The notes under the pieces are model-generated. The model made no database searches. It saw only the letters and a program-made list of their open reading frames with translations, and had not been told where the DNA came from. From Saxidomus purpurata (Eukaryota; Mollusca; Bivalvia; Venerida; Veneridae): DNA of 64,000 nt. Both the position numbers and the translations under genes were made by a program. The stretch's first letter is position 1, and each line of letters begins with the position of its first letter. Location: assembly GCA_022818135.1 (NCBI GenBank), contig JAFMSR010000018.1, positions 19,582,595 to 19,646,594 of the forward strand, read 5' to 3'. Positions 1 to 13,039 of this stretch are shown here, one piece after another.

Positions 1-2520
1 TGTATTGCGTACTACAACCCCATATTACACATAGATTATTTCAATTTATCTTGTTCAAACCACAACTTTTACAGCTACTTTTTATTATGTTATTTGTTAT
101 ACTATTGTTTGTCGAAAAATAGCTCAAGTAGCTAATGTTGATCTGTTATATATGTATCCGACGTTAAATAAATATTCTTGTATCTTGTAACTTTTTTACT
201 CTAATATAGAAGAATTAAATATCAGTTAACCTGAAAACCTAAAAGTTTATGAAAAATTTCACCACTGATTAGAAATCTAGAATTTAAACTAAAACATGCA
301 ATTTTATGCGCAAGCTGTATTATAACTGGCAGGTACCCGGTTAATAAAACTGACCTTCATCGCAGTAGAGTTCTGATTGTTATGTCAGCTACAATATTTC
401 CATTTTTCATATTTCACCAATTGATGTGGGTGTGTAGATAGCTAAATTGAACTTGGAATTTTGTCAACATCATTATCAAAATTAATTCTATCTAGTAAAA
501 TCATAAATACATTTAAATATTGGATTATCTTGTGTTAGTAAATGCCTCACAAATATCTGTTGAGGATGTCTACACAGGTATTTGAACTTCCCAGTAAGAC
601 ATAGAAGGCGATCAACTCTGCAATGTCAGTTTATAAAAACGGTTTGCCTTCAAGGTGAAAATAGTGAGACTAGGAAGAAAACAAACATCCCAAAACCATC
701 ACATTGACCTTGATGTTAAATTCATTTTACTAGGTTAACCAATGATCCTGCTCCTCTAAATGAAAAATACGCCAATAATATGAACTATGTGCATGTGAGT
801 ATGGGTAGTGATCCATCTGATAAGTGATGCTGCACTTTCAGTATAACAGTCCCCAATACGTGACATTAAGACATGAAGTTATATGGGTGCGGCTATCCTC
901 AAATGCCCATGTGTTCGTTATATTGGGGGCCGCTGTCCGTAAACTGCTGCATGTTCATTTCAAAGACAACTGATCCAAAACCTACTTTGAAACATTAGTC
1001 CTTATCAATAGAGATTGCTAAACTGGAATCTACCTTAAGTGGCAATGCATGACCTTAGGTTTGATCAGCCCGAAAATTAGCTACTAAAGTTTCAAAAATG
1101 TACTTAATTTCCACAAGGTTAATCCAACAATCAGAATAAATTACCTAATGGCATATTAAGTTTACCTCTTTGCAACATCTAAAACACTTATGTTTTGTTG
1201 AAAAAAGTAATCAGGACAAATGCTAATGCTTTATTTTTACGATGTTGACAAGTGTATTAGACCATATCCGAAACTGCCTACACTTTACAATTTTGGCCGA
1301 AAAGTTGTAAAAATTAGACAAACGATTAAAATAAAAATCGCATTACATTTTTCAATCACTGTCTTATTGTAGAAAGGATTAAATACTTAATGACAATAAG
1401 ATCTAAAACAGTTATTGCAAATAACCTGAACTTTGTTTACATCCATGGAGGAACCGGAAATATAGGGTACCTGACAGGCGCGTGGTGGAGAGATAAACAT
1501 CCGGGAGAAATACCATTGGTTGAGACGAAGTTTTTTTGGCAGAAAATTCAAAATTAGCTCGGTACATACGTCTGTCAGTTTCCTAGATGTTTAGTGACTG
1601 TTAACCGTCATAATTTATACACTTGATTTTGTTAAGCAATAACAATGATGCTGTTTTCGCCGAAACTTGATGGCGAGGTCCATCAAACAAAAATTCACAT
1701 CCCCCACCCCTGTTCAATGAGATGTTTAAGGAATTGCATGTGATCTTCCATTCTCTATTCGCTTCCGATGTGTACACCCACCCATAATGAGAGGCTTGAG
1801 AGCCACAATGTTTAACCCAAATTCTTGATATGCTATATGTTTTCATGTATGCGTACAGAAAAACCGCCAGGTCGTCACAAGGCAGCATGATGTAGGACCT
1901 TCATGTAGTTGTCAATAAAGATATTTTGTAGTCATTATATGTATCATGCTCTTACGTCGTAAAAGTCGATTTGTAAAATATATTGGCCTACAATTCATCC
2001 AAACTTATTGCCAAGGTTATGCTTTTTAGCGTATAATATCTCAATTAAAACTCAGGTCGCCATCAGCAAAACTCTACCAGTGTCATTGCCCGTCTTTCAA
2101 AGCAGGGTCCGGACCCTGTTCAAAGGTAGAACAATATCGAGATGAAAAGTACCATAAAAGCTCGCAGTCGGGATGGTGCTTTCTCCAGCTTTGTTTTATC
2201 TTCTTACATTCCAAAAAGAGTACTCGGCCGACTGAAAAAGTATATTTTGTTAGCTTGTTTTTAAATAAATGTAAAAAGACGAAAAAAATCCGGAAAAAAT
2301 GCATAATCCGGACCGCGAGCTCCTATGGAAAAGTACTAGTAGCAACTTTGTAAAATGAATGCCCCTTTGCATGAGGATATTGACACAAGTACAGCTGATT
2401 AAAAAAAACGTATAGGTACGATGCATAGTGCATACATCATGTACTTGACGATCCACCATTATTATTAAAACTCAGTTAGGTTGATATGTTTTGGCTTTGA
2501 AAAAACGCAGGCAAGTAATA
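1..2520. other. Non-coding stretch, no gene seen
   Basis: AT-rich sequence with stop codons in all frames. The longest open frames (under 100 codons, minus strand near 1601-1888 and 2083-2459) have no recognisable domain and no coding-like composition. A perfect 16-bp palindrome, CAGGGTCC/GGACCCTG, lies at 2103-2118. Nothing else is supportable. Confidence 0.6.
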
Positions 2521-2528
2521 ACATCATT

Positions 2529-3686
2529 ATGGAAGCCTTGGAGGGCCACTTTTGAGTTTCGACTTACGGGTGTTTTTTTTACTTTTGACTTATGACTTTC
2601 GACTTTTGACTTATGACAGATACAGAGTTGGCAAAGTTTCCAAAGAGTCATAATGGTGTAAAATTTTGTTTCTTCAATCCAGGTGTAGAAACAATAAGTA
2701 AAATTATGTCTGTGCGTAGTACTGCAAACTTGTTTGCTGTAAATATATTATCTAAGTTACTGTTGTCTTTGTCATTTATTTTAGTCTCAATGAGCCGTAC
2801 GGCTCGCCAGGAGGCGACCTTGGGAGCCTCCGCAGTGAGCGGCGACGCAGGTTTCCTCTTTCTTTAAGCGGGGGGTGGGGGTGTGGGGGGCTTGCCCCCC
2901 AGGCGTTAAGCCAACTATCAAGGAACTGAAAAAAAAATTAAACTTTTGAAAATTTTTTGTTGCTATGGTAACATTTAAAAAAAATTATGTTTTTATGTAT
3001 CTATAGGTTAATATCACAAGGTATACCGAAGGAAATTAAAGTGCTGTAATATGTATAAGTATATTGTTATATTGATGGGTCCTCGGTAGCAGGTTCCTAG
3101 TATTACCTGAACCTGCCGCTGGAGGTCCTCAGTGAGGACCGTATATAGGGTTAGGGTTAGGGTTTATTTTTTTCATGTCATAAGTAATAAGTCAAAGTCA
3201 AGTCAAAGTCAAAAGTCAAAAGTCATAAGTCATAATTCAAAAGTAATAAGTCATAAGTCATAACCCATAAGTAATAAGTTAAAAGTCAAAAGTCAAAACA
3301 AAAAGCGTGTTAAAACATGTTTTATTTTGTTACTATTGATAGAAATGATGTATTTTTATACCTATATATAATTGATTTTATTAAAATCTTTTAAATAGAA
3401 TCTTGTATTTTATTGAGTGTGGTCGTGTTTATATTGTTCTTATAAAAATGCCAAGAGGCAATACAGCAGTGCTTTTGGGAATGATCGCAGCAAAGCGAAA
3501 AGGCGACGTTATTTAACTTATATACCTCGTAGGAGGTTTATAGAGAATAATTATTACAAGAAGGAAACTATTATCGAAAACAACGCGATTCATGTCAAAA
3601 GTAATAAGTCATAGTCAAAAGTCGAAAGTCAAACAAGTCAAAAACACCCGTAAGTCGAAACTCGAAAGTGGCCCTCCAAGGCTCAT
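2529..3686. mobile_element. Non-autonomous DNA transposon with inverted ends and 8-bp TSD
   Basis: The two ends are inverted copies: the left starts ATGGAAGCCTTGGAGGGCC, and the right, read in reverse complement, starts ATGAGCCTTGGAGGGCC. Similarity continues about 80 bp inward, including GAGTTTCGACTTACGGGTG and many copies of a subterminal motif like TTTTGACTTATGAC. ACATCATT flanks the element directly on both sides (2521-2528 and 3687-3694), an 8-bp target-site duplication as made by hAT- or P-type transposases. The interior has a GC-rich patch (about 2795-2910), hairpins around 3085-3140 and three TTAGGG units (3147-3166). The two short internal open frames show no transposase features, so it is probably non-autonomous. 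Superfamily assignment is inference. Confidence 0.8.
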
Positions 3687-3694
3687 ACATCATT

Positions 3695-4724
3695 GCTTTA
3701 ATTATATCTAAATATTGTTTCGGAATGTTTAATTACTGCTCTACAACAAGATTCAAGGTTACCACAAACGTATATCCTTTACTTAACTCAAACGTATCTA
3801 TCTTTTTAAGTCTAATATTGACAGTGAGATGTTATGTTCATCTGAACAGTGTATGTCTGTACCGGTTCTAAAGCAAAAGACCTTCACACCCATTTACGGT
3901 ATTTTTTGCAAGTTTTTTTTCTCCTTTTTTTAAACATCCACCCACATGTAATTTTGAGGTTACATATTGCAAATCTGTGAAGAATACGCTCACTGTTTGT
4001 CAGTATATACTGCACATAGAATAATTCTGGTTTTCGTAACCTCTGAAGCGCATATATAAGATTTTACCATCAAATATACCACGGATAACATTTAGACTCG
4101 ATCGGGACAGATCTTTATATCTCGCCGTTTACAAAATTTCATTATTATTTTATTTGTCTCTAGCAATAAATGCCGCATGTTAATAAGTTGCAGAACGTGT
4201 AACATGTGCATTTGGAGATTTTCTGAAGCATCTTTTGTAGTTTTCTTCTGTCTGGATTGTGAATTTCTAATCCAAGTAATCAGACACGTAGGGTCGAAAT
4301 TTTTGTCATCGGATAGTTTCATGCCCTATACTCCCTGTCGGTACCCAGCCCTAGACTGTGACTGAGGTGCAAAGAAATTTCCCACGTGACATGTACCCGT
4401 CCGTCCAGAAATTCGACCGGTCATCAGCTGCTGCTGAACCTGTAAATGCGAGAATTCAACAAAACAAAGAATGTAACTAGTATTGGCATCCTTCGATGTT
4501 AATTATGCTATATCAATAAGATATTACTGCTATGATGCTTGCCAACTGACCAAAGTTTAACATTCTGAAAGCATATGCTCTTCATTATCTCATGTAACAT
4601 ATATCATAATTATATCATGATGCCGTTCATCTAACACAAGTAGTAACTCCCGTAGGTATTATTCGCTGAGGCACAATATGCACGCATACTTGAGCATCCT
4701 GCTTCAGTGTATGCAGAAATTGCC
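3695..4724. other. Non-coding stretch, nothing recognised
   Basis: AT-rich sequence. Short overlapping open frames on both strands near 4092-4365 are mirror images of each other and match nothing I recognise. Confidence 0.5.
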
Positions 4725-4856
4725 CATCATCATTATCATTATCATTATCATCATCAATGGTAAATTAATTATCACTATTCATTGATGATGATGATGAAGA
4801 AGATGGTTATGATTATTATTATTAATATTCATGATTATTATTGTTGTTGTTGTTGT
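4725..4856. repeat. Trinucleotide microsatellite cluster
   Basis: Interrupted runs of ATC/ATT, then GATGAT, then ATT and finally GTT triplets. It directly precedes a tRNA-like SINE head. Confidence 0.85.
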
Positions 4857-4889
4857 CACTGTTACTGTTATTAATGTTTTTACACGTTG

Positions 4890-4965
4890 GTACAGAGTTT
4901 AAGGTGTCTGCCGCTCATCCCGGAGGTTGCGGGTTCGAGCCCCATCGGGTTCACGACCGTACCTA
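4890..4965 (+). mobile_element. tRNA-derived SINE head
   Basis: Contains a pol III B box, GGTTCGAGCCCC (about 4931-4942), preceded by TAAGGTGTCTGCCGCTC, where the D-loop and anticodon side of a tRNA would be. No complete cloverleaf with a paired acceptor stem can be drawn, so this is a tRNA-derived retroposon, not a tRNA gene. The 3' body probably continues to about 5080. Confidence 0.55.
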
Positions 4966-5448
4966 CTCATATGACACCAGTACTATTTTTTTTCCAGGAA
5001 GCGGTCTCGCGATTGACTCGATAAGCTTCAAGCTTTCTTCGTAATCGAGCTTAGATAAATTAGAATAAGGTAATCTAGACTATATCTGTATCAAATTAAA
5101 TTTCCGCAACGATATTGATACAAACGTATGTGATTGGTTACATGAATGATTAATGTGAGAATCAAGTAGTCACAAAACACTGCATTATGAATCATTGTTC
5201 TGAAGACAGACTACATATAAAACACTTTAATAATTTATTATTTTCAGGTTATTGCACCAGTGGTAATTATTGTTTTCAGGATAGTGTTTTGAACAATGTT
5301 ATGTTTCATAATACATGTAGCATTCATTTCAGAAAGAAAATATCTTCAAATGTAGAACAACAACATTAGTTTCTGCAAAGCTCTATCAGAATTAAACACC
5401 ATATACTTTTACAGTAATATCCCGTTGTGTGACTTTACCATGGTATTC
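4966..5448. other. Non-coding stretch
   Basis: Probable body of the preceding SINE, then unremarkable AT-rich sequence. No gene seen. Confidence 0.4.
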
Positions 5449-5640
5449 TTTATATTTGGGCCACTCTGGTCAGTTCTGTATCCAACGACTGTGGCCCTTT
5501 CGAACGTCCAGTCCTGTATTCGGCCACTCACGGTGATCATTCAGTTTTGCCACCCTGATCATTTCCTACGTTCAAGTCCTATATTTGGCCAATGTGATCA
5601 TTCAGATTTGCCACCTAGATCGATTCCTACGCTCCAGTAA
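5449..5640. repeat. Degenerate minisatellite, about 65-bp unit
   Basis: GTCCTGTATTCGGCC at 5511 recurs as GTCCTATATTTGGCC at 5576, each followed by GTGATCATTCAG.TTTGCCACC and then a TTCCTACG(T/C)TC motif. An older, weaker unit precedes them from about 5449. About two and a half units in all. The 71-codon open frame here is a by-product of the repeat. Confidence 0.7.
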
Positions 5641-8600
5641 TATCGTTGAATTACGAAGCTCGTCCCCAATTTCAACATTTGGTTCTAGATCATCTATGTA
5701 TATTTAATTACAATTTACACACGCACCATGAACTTTTATTAGCCCATATACTTTGAATTGTCTATGACCTCCGTGAAATTGCTTTTTATTTTTCACTATC
5801 AGGGCTGTAAACATACATGTATGGTTATGTTACCGTTTTTGTTGCGTGGTTACGTGATTTGATTATGTGCTTCCAGTGTTAAACGTCAAACATTGACTTT
5901 CCTACCATAGACTGTGATCGTAAGTTAAGGAATAAGTTTTTCATAGCTGAAAGTGAGTCACACTGTGCGAGAACCTCAACCCTTTGGTTCACAATATTGT
6001 CTAAGTATCACACAGTTTCACTGCTAGATAGCTGACGTTTGGATTATTGCCACCAGATAAGACTCGTATTAGCAGCTGACCGATCTGAACTCCATAAGTA
6101 TTCTTCCCTTATCTACTAATAGATACCATTTTGATTAGACCTACATATAGAATTAATCTAATGTGACAAAATAGTACAAAAATCGCTTCTAGACGGCAGG
6201 CACGTTTTCCTGCGGTTTTACAACGTTGCCCTATATTGTATATTGTATACCACGACTGAAATAAAGATCAAATTATCGTTTCCTCTTTGCTGTGTTATAA
6301 TTTTTAACTACGTGTATATAAATTAATATATTTTTTATGGAATAGTCTGAGATGGAACAACATCGAATCAATGTTTTTATCCGGTATCAGAGTGACAGAA
6401 TATTTAAATAATATAGGGGTCCGCCGGTCGTCTCCAATATCCAACAAAACGTTTGCATGCATGGAATTAAACCGACCGAAGAAAATATATGAGGAAATAT
6501 ACATGTAGCTCAATTTCGTGTATCTGGACGGGAATGTTTTTGTAAACTTTCTGATTTTTAAACTATTTTACAACAATGTACATGTATTTATAAAACCGAA
6601 GCCTCAGTTGACATTACTTTTCTCGGGTTCACAATATCTACTATCACCCTCAAGTGCATGTGATATTTATTTTATTATACCGAAAAACTACGAATTATTG
6701 AGAAATTTTATTGGGAACCCAATAATCTATTTTTAGGCTTACATGGGTGTAACATCATGATGTTACATGGGTAACATCAGTTTTTGTTCACCGTGGGAAT
6801 TGTATATAGGGAAAAGCACGTGAGGTTAACTTAAATTGTATTTAATTAATAAGGTGGATGACGTTGATCTAATTGTATGCTCTTGTTTGCGATTGCATTT
6901 TCAGGCCACTAACAGTCACTACGAAGAAACTATGCAGTAGATTTGGAAGAAGCCACTAGTTACATGTGATCATCGATGATTTTTGCCAATATTAAAAGCG
7001 CGGTTGATCTTGTTCGCCGTACTGACAGTACTTGGTAGATGGAGGTGAGTATAGATATGTCTACGAAAGTATTTCAACATTGTTTCTTCCTCTTCCTGGC
7101 TGGTTCCATTTTGAAAGAGTTTCGAGACCGAATCATCGAAGTAGTAAAAACTTATTGTTTTCAATTGCTAATAAGTTAAAAAAAATGTAAGGGAAAGGCA
7201 GCTGAACCCGGTTAATGCCGGTTCGAAACCAAGTGTATGTATAAATGCTTGTACTTTGTAAGATGAGTTTTTGGTTATGTTACATGCAAGTGTAATGAAG
7301 TTATTCATCTTGTAAGTAAGTTTATTTTACCAAGCCATACAAAAATATACCGCAAGACGCTCTTATTGTCTTTACAGATACTTTTTTCAAATTATGAATT
7401 TGATTACGAAAAATTAAACAAAATTTTGTTGATAATGGTGTTAACTTTTAGTGTGTTTTTTTTTATTTACACTGAATCTGTCACAGAGTCTTTGTTCGTT
7501 AACTAACAAGAACATGTTTCAAAATGTATCCGTTCATCATAATTATTCACTGATTTATAGTTCTCTTTACATGAGTTATTAATGTCAGTATACTACAATA
7601 TTATGACACCCCGACCAAAAGAAACACAGTTTACATTATTGAAAGAAAAAAAACATGCACCCCACCCACTCAAGACAATAGTGCTCTACCTTAAACCACA
7701 ACTCAAGCATATGGACTTCACAATTAAGTGATGTGTTATAAACTGTTGATGTGTAAGATTGAAAGAACTGTTCAACTTTTTTGATGGTCGAACATCTGGA
7801 GCAGACATTGAACGAGTAAAAAAGTGTCAGTTTGAATAATTTCATCATTTGACTTTGTCAGGAAACTTGCACAAAAATTGGATATTTTTCATGTAAGTAA
7901 CACAAGAACTGAAATGACATTTTTTAACAATATTTGGAACAAAACACATTTATACAGGTTCTAAAAGCTAATATAACAGTAATTTGATTGTGTATAATGT
8001 TAAAAGACCACCAGACTACATTTTAGTAATAGCATCATTTTTTTCACTGGTGTCCATTTGGTTTTGGACAAGTTACCTTAATTCAAATTTATTTCATATT
8101 TTTTTAGGCTTTTGGTCCTAGGCAAATTTGTATTTACATTGATTGGAATAAATGGAAAACTTCGCTTTATATTTTTTAATTAAAAAAGTTGCTTAAAATT
8201 ATTGGAGGAAGATTTTCTACAAAAATTATAGTGGTAATCTTTTAGATACAGACTCCAAGTTAAAATATATGAAATTAGAAAAAATAAATTACAATAAAAA
8301 GTCATGTAAGACCTACCTGTCTGATATAAATTTTATTCTATTCAAAAAAGAAAAATGGAATGAGCAAAGGGATGCATATTAAGCTACGTGCCTATGGTGC
8401 CCAGTTTACCAAAAATCACTTTTTTATGATGCCTTCGTTCATACTGATAGACGTATTCTACGACCTATTTGAATCCAAACAAGGATAGCAATCAGATGCT
8501 TCGTGTTCATACTTAAGCACAATTGCAGTATCTAATGACCCACTTCCGAAACGTGCAAACTGTGTAAAAACAGACTTAATTTTGAAGAGTAGAAATAGTT

Positions 8601-9045
8601 ACTATCTACTATATGTATCTAGCATTCTCGCCGTATTCTTGAAAAATGCAATGGAAACTGGAGAGTCTTTTATAGTGCACTTTTATAGTGCACTTAGACC
8701 GCAACCCATGCATGGTTAGAACAGGTAAATAAAATAATTTGCAAGTTTCGATAGAAGATTTTTATCTGTGAGTAGATACTTCACCATTTGTAAAAAGTCT
8801 TTAGACAGAGTTTCAGCTATAATATATAACAATAGTGCTAAATCTTCCCCAATAATGAACAATCGTGTCATGTGCTTAAATTGTATACTCAGCTGGTTTT
8901 AGGCTCTCATTCCACTTCAAATTTGGTAAATGATAACTATTAAAACTTACAAGTGATGCCTTAAGCATTCATTCCCCAGAAAAGTTGACTAATAATTTGT
9001 GGTTCAGTGTGCACTCTAAAACAATGACATTGAAAATAATGACAA
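5641..9045. other. Non-coding stretch, nothing recognised
   Basis: AT-rich sequence with no coding signature. Two small items: a perfect 20-bp palindrome at 6748-6767 (TGTAACATCATGATGTTACA) and a tandem duplication of TTTTATAGTGCAC near 8668-8693. Confidence 0.5.
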
Positions 9046-9100
9046 ACAAGAGGGCATTCACGGCCCTATATCGCTTGCCTGAGTACCATTGCTCATCCCG
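9046..9100 (-). mobile_element. 3' end fragment of a Helentron-like element
   Basis: Read on the minus strand it gives GCGATATAGGGCCGTGAATG, then CCCTCTTGTTT: a short hairpin (AGGGC.../...GCCCT) followed by CTCTTGTTT. This matches the right end of the array element at 36594-37657 (GCGATATAGGGCAATC, then TTGGCCCTCTTGTTT). It is a solo end; the core repeats are absent. Confidence 0.65.
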
Positions 9101-9689
9101 TCAAGGTTACTAAGTCGAACACCACGCAAACATACAGATATTAACTCATACATTGCTGTGTATCCAATTTTTCTAAATAATGACTAAATGTTAAATGAAC
9201 AGTGGTTTAACCCATTCTTTATCGTACCTTCATAGGCGATTTTCATTTATTTCATAACATTTTGTTCAAAGATCTATCCATTACTTCACTTACATGTAAC
9301 ATTTTCGAACCGCGTATCAAATATCGGCCACTTCTGTGGGCCGCAATAATACGTTGGTGAAGATGCTACTGTGGCATTCTTTTTATTTTACAGTGTAAAA
9401 ACCGTCTTATTTCATCCACGCTTTCTTTCTCAGTTTACTTTTTGCATGTTTAGTGACAATAACATGTAATTTTCACTCTCACTGTGTAATTTCCAATCTG
9501 TTATATACTGGACATTTCAAAATACATGAAATGGTTACGAGCCCTACTACCGATCATGTAGCCTCGCCACCAGGCTAGATGATAATCTATTTCATTAAAA
9601 CTTCAAGCAAATTACTTTCAGCTTAACAGGGCTCGATCATATACATTTTGGCAGCAAATGGAGTTTATTCAGTAATAAATAGTAAATGT

Positions 9690-9970
9690 AAGGACTGAAT
9701 GTCAGTCTACCGATCATGTCTGTTTATGTGAGAAAGTTGACAGTTTCTTACGGAGGATATATAGGAGTCTAGTACTGGCGCTTTCCAGGAACGATAGTTA
9801 CTGTTAAAATGACCAAAGGCGTTAAACTCCTACAACAAGAAATAGGGATCTAGGACTGGTTCTTCCAAGGAACGATGGTTTAAGTAAACTGTCCGCCTAT
9901 AAAAGTGACCAAATTACGATTGAAACGGGCGTTCAACTCCTAAACAACAATAACAACAACAACAGAGCTT
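9690..9970 (+). repeat. Dispersed repeat, copy A (SINE-like, with AAC-rich tail)
   Basis: Shares GTGAGAAAGTTG(A/G)CAGTTTC, then ...GGAACGATGGTT...AAACTG(T/C)CCGCCT and ...GGGCGTT(C/A)AACTCC with copies at 22915-23075 and 48445-48660. The second half is itself partly duplicated. It ends in CAACAATAACAACAACAAC, a simple tail as in many SINEs. Confidence 0.75.
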
Positions 9971-10195
9971 GTGTGCGACAACCACAAATTTAATTCAGTT
10001 AAAGCAATGGCACTTCATCCCATGCAGTAATTCGTTGGTACCCAAAAAAAACTGGGTGGACTGATGTTGGTAAAAATTCTTTCCTAATGAACACCACTTT
10101 AATTAAGGGTACATTCGCATACCATAATAAGTTGTTCATCATAGTGTTTGATATCACATGTTGTTTGCTCAATGAATAGCCTTCGTTAAAAGTAT

Positions 10196-10255
10196 CATTA
10201 TCACTATTATTTTTATTATTATTATATTTTTATTATTATTATTATTATTAATATA

Positions 10256-10286
<31 letters not shown>

Positions 10287-10290
10287 ATTT
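10196..10290. repeat. ATT microsatellite
   Basis: Long interrupted ATT/TTA run. It forms the simple-sequence 3' tail of the minus-strand SINE at 10291-10350. Confidence 0.9.
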
Positions 10291-10350
10291 AGGCGGCGGC
10301 GGGATTCAAACTTAGTAAAACCATTTTATAGACCACTCGGTCACTGCGTT
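10291..10350 (-). mobile_element. tRNA-derived SINE head, minus strand
   Basis: On the minus strand GACCGAGTGGTCTATAA looks like a class II tRNA A-box region, and GTTTGAATCCCGCC like a B box, followed by the ATT/AAT tail. The acceptor stem is not conserved. The adjacent poly-triplet tail supports retroposition. Confidence 0.6.
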
Positions 10351-10611
10351 CACGGCAATATAAACATAAAAAGTCGCTCCCATTATTCTTGGTCTCATTG
10401 TGTTCTTATACTTTCCCTTTACAGACTTTCACCTGATTCGAATTTTTTTTATTTTTAGACTGTCCATAAGATTGCCAGCTGGAACCCAGCATAAAACAGC
10501 ACTGTGTTCAAATCAGTTAGGCGCGAAAACTTCTCCATTGCCCTGGCAAAACGAAAATATATTTTTATAAGAGGATTAACTCTAATACATAATCTGTTCG
10601 TGTATGTATGA

Positions 10612-10642
10612 AAACAATGGCGGGTTTTAAACCCTCTTGTTT
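10612..10642 (+). mobile_element. Possible solo 3' end of a Helentron-like element
   Basis: GGCGGGTTTTAAACCCTCTTG is a hairpin (GGGTTTTAAACCC) followed by TCTTGTTTT, the same arrangement as the right ends at 12848, 37657 and 9046. No core repeats precede it. Confidence 0.35.
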
Positions 10643-11719
10643 TCGTTATTCCCTTTAATCCGATAGTTGTTAATCTTATAATACATAAACATGTATATAG
10701 AAGTACAAACTGCTAAAAACTTTAATAATATATACATTTCGCTTTAAAGCATGCCCGGACGTCTTTGAACAGGGGCATGTAACAAACTATTATACTATAC
10801 AAAGGTTAACATAGACCTGAGCTTCTGTTATAATCCTAGATACATACAATATAGTATATATTGAACAGTGGATCATTTTACATGCTTCAGGGATTTGCTT
10901 TTGTGTCGTTTTTTGGACTTTGTAGAAGACGTTTTATGTTTTATTACCTACCACAATATAAAATTTAGTTATCATTCCATTTAATGTTATATTCTTAGAG
11001 GAAATAATCCGACCAAAGTTATGGATATACCACGATTCGGTAAGAAATTCGCTTTAACTATAACTCTTAGTGTTATTGTCATTTTAGATATAAACTATTT
11101 CTCAGGCATTCAGGATTTAATTACTTTTTTTGTGTCGGTTTAGAAGTAAAAGTACTTTTGTTCAGTTAAAGAAATTAGAAAGAACTTGAATTATTCTCCG
11201 TCGCGAAAAGTCATTATGTTTGTAAACAACTCTGTAGCCTTGATAACCGGGGGAAATATAAAGAGTGGTAGCGGGTTTTAGATTGAATTAGATGACAGTC
11301 TAATTTCCAAAGTGATTTTGTTTTAGTAATGGGGCAGTTAATGATTATTTATGGATTAGTTTTGCGGACAGCAGAATTTTCCAGTTAGAATACATCAGTA
11401 TAGGTCTTTAGGCGTCGATTTTCCCTTTCAAGTATTGACATACAGCCCATGTCCGTAAAGCATACAAAAACTATGCTAATTGGCTGATCGAATATCGCAC
11501 TTCATTAATTCTCTTGTAATATTTTGAAATGCTATCTGTTAAAGAGAATGCGTATTTGAATTTTCTTAAAAGACTGAAGTAGTGTTAGTGGGATAATACT
11601 TATTGAAACGATGTCTAGATAATTATGGAAAATTAATAATTGACGTTAGTGCATTATTCTTACGGCGGCACGGTTCCGGTAACAACAGGGGTCAAAAAAG
11701 GCTAATCAATCTTTTTTTC
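10643..11719. other. Non-coding stretch, nothing recognised
   Basis: AT-rich sequence without coding signature or clear repeats. Confidence 0.5.
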
Positions 11720-11860
11720 ACTTACTCGATGAAAAGTTTGAACACGAAACAATAAAAAATCGAATTTAGATCAAATTTCTAAAATAACAGGAAACAAGTT
11801 CGAAAGAACGTAAAACCCGTGCAATACTTTTCAAGAAAAAATTACGGGCGGTAAGGTTCC
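11720..11860 (+). repeat. Left copy of a diverged direct repeat flanking the array element
   Basis: CTCGATGAAAAGTTTGAACA, then CGAAACA, recurs at about 13050-13080. In both copies a segment with AA(A)CAA(G/A)TTCGAAA and GTGCAATAC follows. The pair brackets the element at 11901-12848. Confidence 0.65.
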
Positions 11861-11900
11861 TGTATTCAAGAAAAAAGGGACACCAGTTCTGATCCTTTTT

Positions 11901-12848
11901 AGCTCGACTTTTCGAAGAAAAGGGGAGCTATCCTACTCGCGTCGGCGTCGGCGTTGGTGTCACACCTTGGTTAAGTTTTTCGTACCACCCCACTTTATTT
12001 CAAAAGTATTAGAGGTATGGCTTTGAAACTTACCATACTTGTTTACCATCATAACCTCCATCTACAGACAAGAGTTTTGACAGAATTATGGCCCCTTTTT
12101 GAACTAGAAAGTGTATTGAGCTTGGTTCAGTTTTTCGTTCAACCTAATTTTATTTCAAAACCATTAGAGGTATTCCTTTGAAACTAACCATACTTGTTAA
12201 CCATCATGACCTACATCAACAGACAAGAGTACATAACTCTGTCAAGGTTTTTGACATAATTATGCCCCATTTTTACTTAGAAAATACATTGAATATGGGT
12301 AAAATCCACTTATTGCCTTAACCCTTTGAGATATTGCTTTGAAACTTTGAATGCTTGTTTGCATCATTACCCCCATCTGTAGACAAGAGAAGGTAACTCT
12401 GTCAGGGATTTGTTTTAAAAATTAAGGTCCTTTATCGACTTAGAATCTTGGTTAAGTTTTTCGTACCAGTCCACTTTTTGGCTAAACTGTTTGAGATATT
12501 AATTTGAAAGTTGGAATACTTATAAACCATCATGATCCCAAAACAGGGGCAGGAGAATGTAATTCTGTCAATGATTTTATTTGAATTATGGCCCTTTTTG
12601 ACTTAGAAACTCAGTTAAAATTTTCATTCTTGTCCACTTGATGACTTAACCATTTGAGATATTACTTTGAAAGTTAGAGTACTTATGTACCATCATGAGA
12701 CATATCTGTAAGCAAGAAAAGATAACTCTCTAAAAATGTGTACTTAGAAATTCCTAGTTAAAGTCTTGTGTGCCCTTAACTGTCAAAGTTTTGTTTTATA
12801 GACAAGCACTAAAAAGTCGAGCGCACTGTCCTTCTGACAGCTCTTGTT
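11901..12848 (+). mobile_element. Helentron-like element with about 160-bp core tandem repeats
   Basis: Left end AGCTCGACTTTTCGAAGAAA; inverted counterpart AAAAAGTCGAGC at 12811-12822. The core is about five diverged head-to-tail units: AGACAAGAG landmarks fall at 12066, 12221 and 12381, with degenerate equivalents near 12548 and 12711 (spacing 155-167 bp). Each unit carries a (GAA)TTATGGCCC segment, a TTAGAAA segment and an ATCATGA segment. The right end has the hairpin CTGTCCTTCTGACAG and finishes in CTCTTGTT. No protein is encoded. Known bivalve parallels are the pearl-type and Helentron-associated elements with satellite-like cores; membership is inferred from structure. Confidence 0.75.
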
Positions 12849-13039
12849 AAAGGGCTCAGTGAGGGTTTTCAAGTTTCTGACAAGTATTGGATTTGATGGC
12901 AAAGAGACAAGTTGCTTTGGCAGTCTTTCCTGACCACACAGCAGCGAAGTCTTTTTGTGTCTTACACACAAAATGTAACTTGAAATCCTTTAACATGAAA
13001 AAGAGTCCATTGGGGACAAAAAGACTGCTCAGACTTTCG

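Noticed and set aside
3147..3166. TTAGGG repeats as a telomere or interstitial telomere
   Set aside because: Only about three units, embedded inside a transposon-like element.
2613..3614. Open frames inside the inverted-end element as a possible transposase
   Set aside because: Too short (65-84 codons) and without catalytic or zinc-binding motifs.
4890..4965. A functional tRNA gene
   Set aside because: A good B box but no complete cloverleaf or acceptor stem; fits a SINE. The same holds for 10291-10350, 31930-32097 and 51505-51600.
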